DNA of 64,000 nt, from the NCBI GenBank assembly GCA_903813345.2, contig CAIIXF020000012.1, positions 909,318-973,317 on the forward strand, given 5' to 3'. Of this stretch, positions 45,801-54,863 are shown piece by piece. A model generated the notes under the pieces. The model saw only the letters and a program-made list of their open reading frames with translations. It did not search any database and was not told the DNA's origin. The stretch comes from Owenia fusiformis (Eukaryota > Annelida > Polychaeta > Sabellida > Oweniidae). The translations under genes and the position numbers were made by a program. Position 1 is the stretch's first letter. Every line of letters begins with the position of its first letter.

Positions 45801-48800
45801 AAGATCAAGTCTACCAAGGCTATGGTCAAGTGAGTACCTATATTATGAGACCATTCTTCAGTAAAAAGCAATGAGAGAGATCAAGTCTACCAAGGCTATC
45901 GTGAAGTGAGTACCTATATTATGAGACCATTCTTCAGTAAAAAGCAATGAGAAAGATCAAGTCTACTAAGGCTATGGTCAAGTGAGTACCTATATTATAT
46001 GAGACCATTCTTCAGTAAAAAGCAATGAGAGAGATCAAGTCTACCAAGGCTATGGACAAGTGAGTACCTGTATTAATGAGACCATTCTTCAGTAAAAAGC
46101 AATGAGAAAGATCGAGTCTACCAAGGCTATGGACAAGTGAGTACCTATATTATATGAGACCATTCTTCAGTTAAAAACAATAAGAGAGATCAAGTCTACT
46201 AAGGCTATGGTCAAGTGAGTACCTATATTATGAGATCATTCTTCAGTAAAAAGCAATGAGAGAGATCACGTCTACTAAGCCTATGGTCAAGTGAGTACCT
46301 ACATTATGAGACCATTCTTCAGTAAAAAGCAATGAGACAGATCAAGTCTACTAAGGCTATGGTGAAGTGAGTACCTATATTATGAGACCATTCTTCAGTA
46401 AAAAGCAATGAGACAGATCAAGTCTACTAAGGCTATGGTGAAGTGAGTACCTATATTATGAGACCATTCTTCAGTAAAAAGCAATGAGAGAGATCAAGTC
46501 TACCAAGGCTATGGTGAAGTAAGTACCTATATTATGAGACCATTCTTCAGTAAAAAGCAATGAGAAAGATCAAGTCTACCAAGGCTATGGTCAAGTGAGT
46601 ACCTATATTATGAGATCATTCTTCAGTAAAAAGCAATGAGAAAGATCAAGTCTACCAACGCTATGGTCAAGTGAGTACCTATATTATGAGACCATTCTTC
46701 AGTAAAAAGCAATGAGAGAGATCAAGTCTACCAAGGCTATGGTGAAGTGAGTACCTATATTATGAGACCATTCTTCAGTAAAAAGCAATGAGAAAGATCA
46801 AGTCTACTAAGGCTATGGTCAAGTGAGTACCTATATTATATGAGACCATTCTTCAGTAAAAAGCAATGAGAGAGATCAAGTCTACCAAGGCTATGGTGAA
46901 GTGAGTACCTATATTATGAGACCATTCTTCAGTAAAAAGAAATGAGAGAGATCAAGTCTACTAAGGCTATGGTGAAGTGAGTACCTATATTAATGAGACC
47001 ATTCTTTAGTAAAAAGCAATGAGAGAGATCAAGTCTACCAAGGCTATGGTCAAGTGAGTACCTATATTATGAGATCATTCTTCAGTAAAAAGCAATGAGA
47101 AAGATCAAGTCTACCAAGGCTATGGTCAAGTGAGTACCTATATTATGAGACCATTCTTCAGTAAAAAGCAATGAGAGAGATCAAGTCTACCAAGGCTATG
47201 GTCAAGTGAGTACCTATATTATGAGACCATTCTTCAGTAAAAAGCAATGAGAAAGATCAAGTCTACTAAGGCTATGGTCAAGTGAGTACCTATATTATAT
47301 GAGACCATTCTTCAGTAAAAAGCAATGAGAGAGATCAAGTCTACCAAGGCTATGGTGAAGTGAGTACCTATATTATGAGACCATTCTTCAGTAAAAAGAA
47401 ATGAGAGAGATCAAGTCTACTAAGGCTATGGTGAAGTGAGTACCTATATTAATGAGACCATTCTTTAGTAAAAAGCAATGAGAGAGATCAAGTCTACCAA
47501 GGCTATGGTCAAGTGAGTACCTATATTATGAGATCATTCTTCAGTAAAAAGCAATGAGAAAGATCAAGTCTACCAAGGCTATGGTCAAGTGAGTACCTAT
47601 ATTATGAGACCATTCTTCAGTAAAAAGCAATGAGAGAGATCAAGTCTACCAAGGCTATGGTCAAGTGAGTACCTATATTATTTTCAGAATTATTTTCCAA
47701 TTTAAACTTTGAAAATAATGTTCAAAGGTAATAATAATTGGTTCATTGCTTCTTTAAGCTACGTTCACACCAACGGCGCTTTGATGGCGCTTTAAAGCGG
47801 CTTGTAAAGCGGCACCAAAGTGTAACAAAGCTTGATTAAAGCGTCGGGGTCGTAATAGGTCGTAGAAAAGCTCGGAGTAAAGCGGGATATTCGGCAAGAG
47901 CGCCAAACATTTTTAAAGCTACGTCACACCAACGGCGAATGCCACGCTTTAAATCGGCGAGCAAAGCGCCGTCATTTTTGTTTACTTTTCCAAAAATATC
48001 ACGATCTCCTAAGTAATGTTACGCTCTGATAAGCTCTGATACGCTCTAGTTTCCGGACTTGTTACTTTGTTACGCTTATAATCACGCTTTGATAAGCTTT
48101 GGTAAGCATTATTACGCTTTGATGCGATTATGACGCTTTAATCAGGCTCTGATACGAACGCCAAGCTCTGTTGTGCATTTTCGAGATCGCCTTTATCATG
48201 ACGCTTTTGATCAAGTGGCTGTATAAAGATGCAGTGGATCCATAAAACCATTGCATCTTTGACTCGAGAAGACGATGACAGAACAACAAGATCCAGAAAT
48301 TCCAGATGGACCAGATCATGACCTATCTCAAGAAGACATGATGTTTGTCGCACGGCGTGAAAGAGCGTGAGGAAGCTTGTCAAGCGTAACAAAGTTAAAA
48401 CAAAGCGTTTCAATCCTTGATTAAAGCGTCTCAATTCGTTAAAAAGCTTGGGAGTCCTTCACGAAAGCGTAACAAAGAGTGTCAGATATTGATGAAAGCG
48501 TCCGACCTCATGTCAGATCTTCATGCCAGATCGTAGCAAAGCTTGAGACATCTAAACGAAGCGTGTCAAGTGGTAACAGACCCTGAAGAGACTGGGGTCC
48601 CCGCTTTGAACCAAGCTCTGTTAAGCTTTCCTACGCTTTGGGTCAAGCTTTGCTGAGCTTTGTTACGGTTTGTTAAGCTTTGATACGCTCTCGGCGCTTT
48701 AATCAATTCTTAACGGAGCGCCCAAAATTATTAAACAGTTTAAAAATTTTTGGCGCTCTTGCCGAACATCCCGCTTTACTCCGAGCTTTTCTACGACCTA

Positions 48801-51800
48801 TTACGACCCCGACGCTTTAATCAAGCTTTGTTACGCTTTGGTGCCGCTTTACAAGTTGCTTTAAAGCGCCATGCTTTGGTGCCGCTTTGCTCGCCGATTT
48901 AAAGCGTGGCATTCGCCGTTGGTGTGAACGTAGCTTAAAAGCTACGTTCACATCAACGGCGCTTTGATGGCGCTTTAAAGCGGCTTGTAAAGCGGCATCA
49001 AAGCGTAACAAAGTTTGATTAAAGCGTCGGGGTCGTAATAGGTCGTAGAAAGGCTCTGACTAAAGCGGGATATTCGGCAAGAGCGCCAAACATTTTTAAA
49101 GCTACGTTCACACCAACGGCGAATGCCACGCTTTAAATCGGCGAGCAAAGTGCCGTCATTTTTGTTTACTTTTCCAAAATATCACGATCTCCTAAGTAAT
49201 GTTATGCTCTGATAAGCTCTGATACGCTCAGATTTCCCGACTTGTTACGGTTCCTCACGCTATGACCCCGCTTCGACCAGGCTTTGTTACGCTTAAAATT
49301 ACTCTTTGATAAGCTTTGGTAAGCATTATTACGCTTTGATGCGATTATGACGCTCTAGCCCCCCTATCACACCAAACTAGTTCTTACCCGTTCTTGCCAG
49401 TCCTACGAAAACGTCGTAAAACGGACTCAATCTGGCTGTGGTCGGGAAATATATCTGAAATAATTAGCTTTTTCGTTCTTAAACAGTCTTCAATACGTCC
49501 ATCTCGTTCGCAGTTCGTTCAGGTCCCCGGGTTCAGGTCGCACCACGTCGGTGTGCAACGTCGTAGAATGCGTCCCTTAGTCTAGAAGGTCAACATGACC
49601 TGATTACAGAATGGTATGGTCGTTCATAAAGTTCGTAAATATACCTTAGAAAGTTGCAGCTACGTTCATTCCGTTCACACCAAACTAGTTCTTACCCGTT
49701 CTTGCCAGTCCTACGAAAACGGTATGGTCGCCATCGAATTTTGAATCGATTCAAAATTCTAGAATCACCTTCCCGTCTGAGAACGTTCATGAAGTTCGTA
49801 AATAGACCTTAGAAAGTTGCAGCTAGGTTCATTCTATTCCGTTCGCACACAGTTTAAAACCAGTTTTGAAGAACGCAGTGGCAACTTGTTTGGTGTGATA
49901 GCTATATTTTTGCTAACTCGTTCATAAGCAGTGTTAAATACGTTCTTAATCAGTTTAAACCCGTTTGCAATTAGTTCTACCTCGGTCTCAACACGTCCTC
50001 AGACAGTTCAACTCGTTGTTAAAAACGTCTCTAGTAGGATTGAAGTACGACGGTTCCGTTTGTAGTACGTCAAGATCGTCGTTAGTACGTTGTCACTCGT
50101 TCTAATTGTAGAACGTTACGACAACGAGAACATTTGAGCATTGTCTAAGTTCTAGAGGACCTACTCGTTCGAGTACGTTCGATGAAGTTTGTAAATAGAT
50201 CCCAAACGGTTCTTATCCAGTCCGTTCGTACACAGTTGAAGCCCGTTTTTGAGAACGTAGTGAGAACTAGTTTGGTGTGATAGTAGGGTAAACGAAGCGT
50301 GTCAAGTGGTAACAGACCGTGAAGAGACTGGGGTCCCCGCTTTGAACCAAGCTCTGTTAAAGGTGCAACAATTAGTGCAGAGGGGCCATTCAACGATCAT
50401 GGACCAGTGCCAAAATATATTTAAGTTTGGATATTTCATCAAGACTAACATCTATTTTTATTATCTACAAAGAAACCCCCTAGATAAACATTATTTCAGC
50501 TGATATTCCTCTTGAAACATGGTGGATCTTAAAAATATAAAAGTGGATTTCCCCTTTTTCAAGCTTTGAACTGAATTTACACTTCTTAAGGCTGAAATTG
50601 ATAGTTTATCCATACATTTTAAGAAAATAGGTATGTCAAAGAAGATGTTAAGCCAAATGTTGCCTTGATAGCTCAGAATTTTTTTTGATTTTCCTATTTT
50701 CTCCCTACAGGCCTTGTTGCCCCTTTAAGCTTTCCTACACTTTGGGTCAAGCTTTTGCTGAGCTTTGTTACGGTTTGTTTTAGCTTTGATACGCTCTCGG
50801 CGCTTTAATCAATTCGTAACGGAGCACCCAAAATTATTAAACAGTTTAGCTTTGTTACGCTTTGGTGCCGCTTTACAAGTCGCTTTAAAGCGCCATGCTT
50901 TGGTGCCGCTTTGCTCGCCGATTTAAAGCGTGGCATTCGACGTTGGTGTGAACGTAGCTTTAATATCACTTAGTCTTATTAACTTAATTATCATTTTACA
51001 CTATATAAACTTTTCTTGAAGATAATGAATGGGTATAAAATAACCACCCGTATTCATAATCAGAGAGCAATTCAAGTTAGAACAGTCTGAAATTGTTTGC
51101 GAATGTACGTGCTCTTTTGCGACGCCTACTATATAGATCATGGCTACGCCCTTGTATGGTATTTTGTTACATTTTTTGATAAATCATATTTCTGTTGTTC
51201 GATCAAACGGTGAATACAAACAAAAACTAACCATTCAAGTAAGGTAAAATATGAAATCTGAATTTGTTCATCGGTCAAACATAAAACATTCGATTTTACA
51301 TGTAGCTGATTGAACGCCTTTTCAACATTTTGTGAATGAGTATTGCCTGTCGATAAACCAATTCAAATGTAAAGAATGCTATCTGAAAAGGGTGACATTT
51401 AGGGATATATGTGGAATAGAAATGTAAAAGAAAACATGCTTTTTCAATATTTTTCTGTCAATTGCTTTATAATTTCAATAACAACAACTGTGTGGCTTTA
51501 CCGACAAACAGGTTCATAATTATGATGTTTGAGATCAGTGGTTTTGTTAACATTTTCTGTTTGGAATTTCCACCCAAATATATTGAAAACAATACCAGTT
51601 TTCTTTTTTAGATTGTAATATTTTTCGTAACCCTGGGCGCAGTCTAGTTATCAACTACGGAGACGAAGCTCTCTTTCTAAAGAGATATAGTCGAACGAAT
51701 GCAAAGGGTATTTTTAATCTAAAACAAGTGAAGATTCTTTAATGGGATAAAGAAAATTGTGTCATTCTATATGATCAATTGAGTGCTTTTGCTTCTCTCC

Positions 51801-52837
51801 TCAGTTTATTTGAGGGTGGGTGGGTAATTGTATGTGAAAATGTATGGTTTCAGAATGCCTATATGGACTGTTATGTTTGAGAAACTGTTCATTGGAATCA
51901 CTCCATTAGACTTTATGCATGCTTGAGATTAAACTCTGCATTATCTGGAGTGAAATAGATCCTGAATGAGTAAAGAGGTGTGACAATAGACACGGCTGTC
52001 ATCGAAATTTGTCCAGCTTGAGGGAGCATGCTAATTTTCATAAAAACACTAAGAAAAGTTCACAAATTATTTTTTGACTCATTATTCCAAAGAAAATTAA
52101 CTTCTCCATGCAATGAGTATATCATTTGCGGATCACTTTCACTTCTGGTTGAAGTCAAATAACACAGGGAGTAAAACCTATTGAAAATTGCGCCAGAGTA
52201 TCTATAACTCTATAATGTCCCATTTCTGTTTTAATGGAACGATACAGTACAGTTGCAATACAGTTTGGATATACATGATATATCATCAAGACTAATATAT
52301 ATTTTTATTATCTTCAAAGAAACCCCCTGGATGAATATTATTTCAGCTGATATTCTTCTATAAACGTGGTGGATCATAAAAATCTATAAGTGGGACTCCC
52401 TTTAAATAACCTCTGAACTGAATTTACACTTATTAATGCTGAAATTGATAGTTTATCCATACAAATTAAGAAAATAGGTATGTCAAAGAAGATGTTAAGC
52501 CAAATATTGACCTGATAGCTTAGAAAAATGAAAAAATTCGAATTTTTTCTCTACAGTCCTTGTTGCCTCTTTAAACAAAAAAATTGATCTCACCACTTTT
52601 TATATAGAAATATAAGCGAAAAATGTTCATTTTTAGGTAACTGACATCCAACCTGACAACAGTTTATGCCCACTTACCTGACCGTGGATAAGAACAAACA
52701 ATGACGTCATCGGGTCTCATTTTGTCATATTTGGGCATCTGCCGAATGGCATCAGTGTGATCATACGTTGTAGGATAAGCTATACCATCTACGATCACGC
52801 GATATTTGTCATCCAAACAGTCGTAATATGAAGACAT
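36764..52837 (-). CDS. Cytosolic sulfotransferase (SULT family), whole gene span
   Basis: Seven minus-strand exons (52837-52678, 40731-40618, 40244-40105, 38409-38271, 37846-37746, 37334-37127, 36873-36764) join in frame to 323 residues, slightly longer than the usual 285-300. Enzymes of this family transfer sulfate from PAPS to small hydroxyl or amine acceptors in the cytosol. The 5'-phosphosulfate loop reads SYPRSGTHL (family: YPKSGTTW), so Lys is replaced by Arg. SPRLLCSHL holds the catalytic His but has Cys where KTH has Lys. VVLRNPKSVLNS holds the 3'-phosphate Arg and Ser, SYGTWLNHVSGWW matches YGSWFDHVKGWW, IHFIYYEDM follows, and RKGAIGDWKDKITV is the C-terminal signature. The gene is tail to tail with the carboxypeptidase. 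The acceptor substrate cannot be told. Confidence 0.93.
36925..37199 (-). repeat. 107-bp triplication at sulfotransferase exon 6 donor
   Basis: Three copies at 107-108-bp spacing (marker GCGTGATATG at 36929, 37036 and 37144). The right copy is the real end of exon 6 with donor AAAG|GTAAGC. The other two lie in intron 6 and carry about 75 exon-like bases; the middle one also has a donor-like junction (GTAGGC). Both extra copies are more like each other than the real exon. Confidence 0.88.
37127..37334 (-). CDS. Sulfotransferase exon 6
   Basis: It encodes DITSVVTKLAKFLNKDLSEG, then IAEYLQFRNMKNNP and YHAAHMRKG. The acceptor is TTTCAG and the donor is AAAG|GTAAGC. Its last ~75 bases with the donor are present in two additional copies just downstream (36925-37109). 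Confidence 0.9.
37746..37846 (-). CDS. Sulfotransferase exon 5
   Basis: It encodes SYGTWLNHVSGWWQNRDRM, then NIHFIYYEDMIK, matching the GSWxxHVxGWW and LFLFYEDM blocks of the family. It uses acceptor CTATAG and donor AAG|GTACTG. Confidence 0.9.
38271..38409 (-). CDS. Sulfotransferase exon 4 (3'-phosphate site)
   Basis: It encodes VVVVLRNPKSVLNSKYQYE, then KPLTFDGYLNSHLTEAQDL. RNPK...S corresponds to the PAPS 3'-phosphate-binding Arg and Ser. Acceptor TTTTAG, donor CTAG|GTAATA, phase 1. Confidence 0.9.
38620..40060 (-). repeat. 37-bp tandem array in sulfotransferase intron 3
   Basis: About 39 units of 37 bp. On the minus strand the unit contains TTGCAAGGTAAACAACTGG, a good donor-like site. 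The true exon 3 junction, TATATGTAAG|GTAAAACAAGTG, lies just upstream and matches the unit around the junction with small gaps. Long open frames here are artefacts of the repeat. Confidence 0.93.
40105..40244 (-). CDS. Sulfotransferase exon 3 (catalytic His)
   Basis: It encodes IWNGEVSMAADGINPMTEAE, then MWPSPRLLCSHLCLEAMPES and RRGICK. The His of CSHL aligns to the catalytic His of the family KTHLP motif. The donor is TGTAAG|GTAAAA. Confidence 0.88.
40618..40731 (-). CDS. Sulfotransferase exon 2
   Basis: The acceptor ATATAG|GTACTC starts at 40731. It encodes GTHLSIALVDLVMRNGDIEA, then INQRSIWMHMSQQ and ends CAAA|GTAAGT. Its first ~30 bases and the preceding intron are the unit copied about 90 times in the upstream 78-bp array. 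Confidence 0.88.
40703..47680 (-). repeat. 78-bp satellite array copying the sulfotransferase exon 2 acceptor
   Basis: About 90 units of 74-79 bp. On the minus strand each unit contains the intron end (ACTGAAGAATGGTCTCATA.TATAG), then about 30 bases of the exon 2 start (GTACTCACTTG.CCATAGC.TTGG), then a short spacer. The unit nearest the gene (lowest coordinates) is the true acceptor. A near-identical duplication of about 1.5 kb (offset 1626 bp) covers about 41290-42797 and 42916-44423. A 459-bp six-unit block repeats near 46600-47520. Confidence 0.96.
47758..48934. mobile_element. TTAA-flanked TIR element, copy 1
   Basis: The ends GCTACGTTCACACCAACGGCG and CGCCGTTGGTGTGAACGTAGC are perfect inverted copies. 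TTAA flanks both sides (47754-47757, 48935-48938). The interior is rich in AAGCG/CGCTTT words that fold on each other, without a transposase frame. TTAA targets fit a piggyBac-like mover, by inference. Confidence 0.8.
49358..50288. mobile_element. Nested TIR element (TATCACACCAAACTAGTTCT ends)
   Basis: The ends CTATCACACCAAACTAGTTC and its complement GAACTAGTTTGGTGTGATAG are inverted, just inside C-rich and G-rich termini, with TA on both sides. An internal copy of the left end is found from about 49674. The 931-bp interior is full of ACGTTC/GTTCG words and has no transposase. Confidence 0.75.
50361..50724. mobile_element. piggyBac-like MITE, nested copy
   Basis: TTAA lies at 50357-50360 and 50725-50728. 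The ends AGGTGCAACAA and TTGTTGCCCCT are imperfect inverted repeats. The host element at the same point in copy 1 reads uninterrupted TTAA, which proves insertion. A second copy is at 52235-52570. Confidence 0.8.
50961..52230. other. Sulfotransferase intron 1, unique part
   Basis: AT-rich sequence within the 11.9-kb intron. One stretch (about 51480-51640) is related to 57180-57340, sharing GTTAACATTTTCT.TTTGGAATT. Otherwise I see nothing. Confidence 0.4.
52235..52570. mobile_element. piggyBac-like MITE, second copy
   Basis: It shares its body with 50361-50724 (for example AAAGAAACCCCCT and GTATGTCAAAGAAGATGTTA) and its right end TTGTTGCCTCT. TTAA lies on both sides (52231-52234, 52571-52574). 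The left end has diverged. Confidence 0.7.
52678..52837 (-). CDS. Sulfotransferase exon 1 (PAPS 5'-phosphosulfate loop)
   Basis: Start ATG is at 52837-52835. It encodes MSSYYDCLDDKYRVIVDGIA, then MRPDDVIVCSYPRSG and ends CGGTCAG|GTAAGT. Joined to exon 2 it gives PRSGTHLSIALVDL. An upstream untranslated exon is possible but not seen. Confidence 0.87.
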
Positions 52838-53197
52838 TTTGCATGCAATTTTCGAGACTTGTGGGTCCTGTGCCAGCTTCTCGTGTGAATGAAATGGTAG
52901 CTATAACTAGTGCCTGTTTGCTATTCATATAAAGCACAATGCCAATGTGCAATTGACCCCAGATAGGGTTAGATATATGTGTTCTCCACCTCAATTTCAA
53001 AAGTATGAACTTTTGTACAACTTTTTTCTTTTAGAATATTCAGTTCTTAGAACTTAAAACTTCAGTTTTTATCAATTCTTTAATAGTCAATGGCCCCGTC
53101 ATCTGCCACATTTATGACGACATTTTATGCAAATTATGTTTCCAGAAACAGTTATTTTGCATTTGTAAAGCACCAAAGGGCCTTCTTAATACACCTC

Positions 53198-53216
53198 GGG
53201 GGGGGGGGGGGGGGGG
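53198..53216 (+). repeat. G19 homopolymer
   Basis: A run of 19 G, just before the larger core-repeat element. Length may be inexact because such runs are prone to sequencing error. Confidence 0.8.
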
Positions 53217-53276
53217 TTCATAGGAATAATGAGTTCCACCATAGTCTCTTTCCAGTAGGAAATCAACCTATTCTTA

Positions 53277-54863
53277 TTATCCCATCGAACGAAGTTCGAA
53301 GGGATATAGGGAACGCCTCCGTCCGTCCGTCCGTCCGTCCGTCCGTCCGTCCGTCTGTCCATCCGGGCAATAACTCAAATACCTTTGGCCCGATTTTGAT
53401 CATATTTTGTACACATATACCCTATGGGGCTAGAAGTTCTGCTCGAAAGCCGATTTTCAAAATGGCCGCTCATTTCAAAATGGCGGCCATTTTAGTGTCG
53501 ATTTTACAGTAATTTAGGTGCAATATGTAAAACTGTAATAGCAATATGTTTTAAATGTAAAAAAATTATAAAGGACATTAATAAAGCTACAAATGTAGAT
53601 ATTAAAGAAGCACATGGCAGCCATCTTGAAAAATGGCGGCCTTTACTTGTTATTTTACGATTTTTACTGTAACTCGAAAAGTAGTGGAGCGATTTTGTTC
53701 ATATTTGGTATGTGAATACTATAAGCATTGGACACTGTCTAAAGACATTTTTGGTAGAAGGCGGCCATTTTGAAAAATGGCCGCCATTTTAACGTATTTT
53801 ACTATAACTCGAAAAGTAGTGGAGCGATTTTGTTCATATTTGGTATGTGAATACTATAAGCATGGCACACTGTCCCATGACAATTTTGGTAGAAGGCGGC
53901 CATTTTGAAAAAAAATTTGAAAAATGGCCACCATTTTAACATATTTTACTATAACTCGAAAAGTAGTGAAGCGATTTTGTTCATATTTGGTATGTGAATA
54001 CTATAAGCATGACACACTGTCCAATGACACTTTTGGTAGAAGGTGGCCATTTTGAAAAATGGCCGCCATTTTAAGGTATTTTACTATAACTCGAAAAGGA
54101 GTGGAGCGATTTTGTTTATATTTGGTATGTGAATACTAAAAGCATGGTACACTGTCTAATGACACTTTTGGTAGAAGGTGGCCATTTTGAAAAATGGCCC
54201 CATTTTAACGTAATTCACTATAACTTTAAAAGTAGTGGAGCGATTTTGTTCATATTTGGTATGTTTCATATTTTATATGTGAATACTATAAGCATGGCAC
54301 ACTGTCTAATGACACTTTGGGTAGTAGGCGGCCATTTTGAAAAATGGCCACCATTTTTACGTTTTTTACTATAACTTGAAAAGTAGAGAAGTGATTTTGT
54401 TCATATTTGATATGTGAATACTTATGAGCCTTGCATACTGTCTCATGACACTTCAGATAGTAGGCGGCCATTTTAAAAAATGGCTGTCATTTTTACATTT
54501 TTTACTATAACTCGAAAAGTAGTGGAGCGATTTTGTTCATATTTGATATGTGAATACTTTAAGCATGGCACATTGGCTCATAAATCTTTGGGGAGTAGTC
54601 GGCCATTTTGAAAAATGGCCACCATTTTTATGTGTGTTATTTTACAAGTACATTTGTGTGATTTTTCAAAAATTTTATAGGTGGCTACTTAAAAGCATAT
54701 TATTTCTTCTGATGACAACTTGGCTAGTGAGCAACCATTTTGAAAATGGTGGCCTTTCTGGTGTGTTGTTTTATGATATTTGCTATATATTTCGTTTGTA
54801 AAAATGCCAGTCATTTCTGTTCGATGGGATTCGCTACGCTTTGGCGTTGCCGTTGTTCTGGTT
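53277..54863 (+). mobile_element. CCGT-microsatellite/core-repeat element (pearl/HINE-like), copy 2
   Basis: Same start (TTATCCCATCGAACGAAGTTC, less its last base as a hairpin loop), same CCGT tract (about eight tetramers), same end (CTGTTCGATGGGATTCGCTA then GTTGTTCTGGTT) as 28381-29090, but with about seven core units of 110-140 bp carrying GTGGAGCGATTTTGTTCATA. The copy-number difference shows the core expands or contracts between copies. Confidence 0.72.

Larger units (their letters stand above)
48941..50958. mobile_element. TTAA-type TIR element, copy 2, with two nested insertions
   Basis: It abuts copy 1 and has the same ends (GCTACGTTCACATCAACGGCG and GTTGGTGTGAACGTAGC). Homology to copy 1 is broken by insertions at 49358-50288 and 50361-50724, and about 400 bp of the copy 1 interior (around 48150-48550) is missing at the first insertion. 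It is flanked by TTAAAA on the left and TTTAA on the right. Confidence 0.75.

Noticed and set aside
40703-47680. CRISPR-like regular direct repeats
   Set aside because: Units are contiguous with no unique spacers and the context is an animal intron.
53090-53512. 140-codon frame
   Set aside because: It runs through the G19 run and the CCGT microsatellite, giving Gly and SVRP runs; no homology is recognised.
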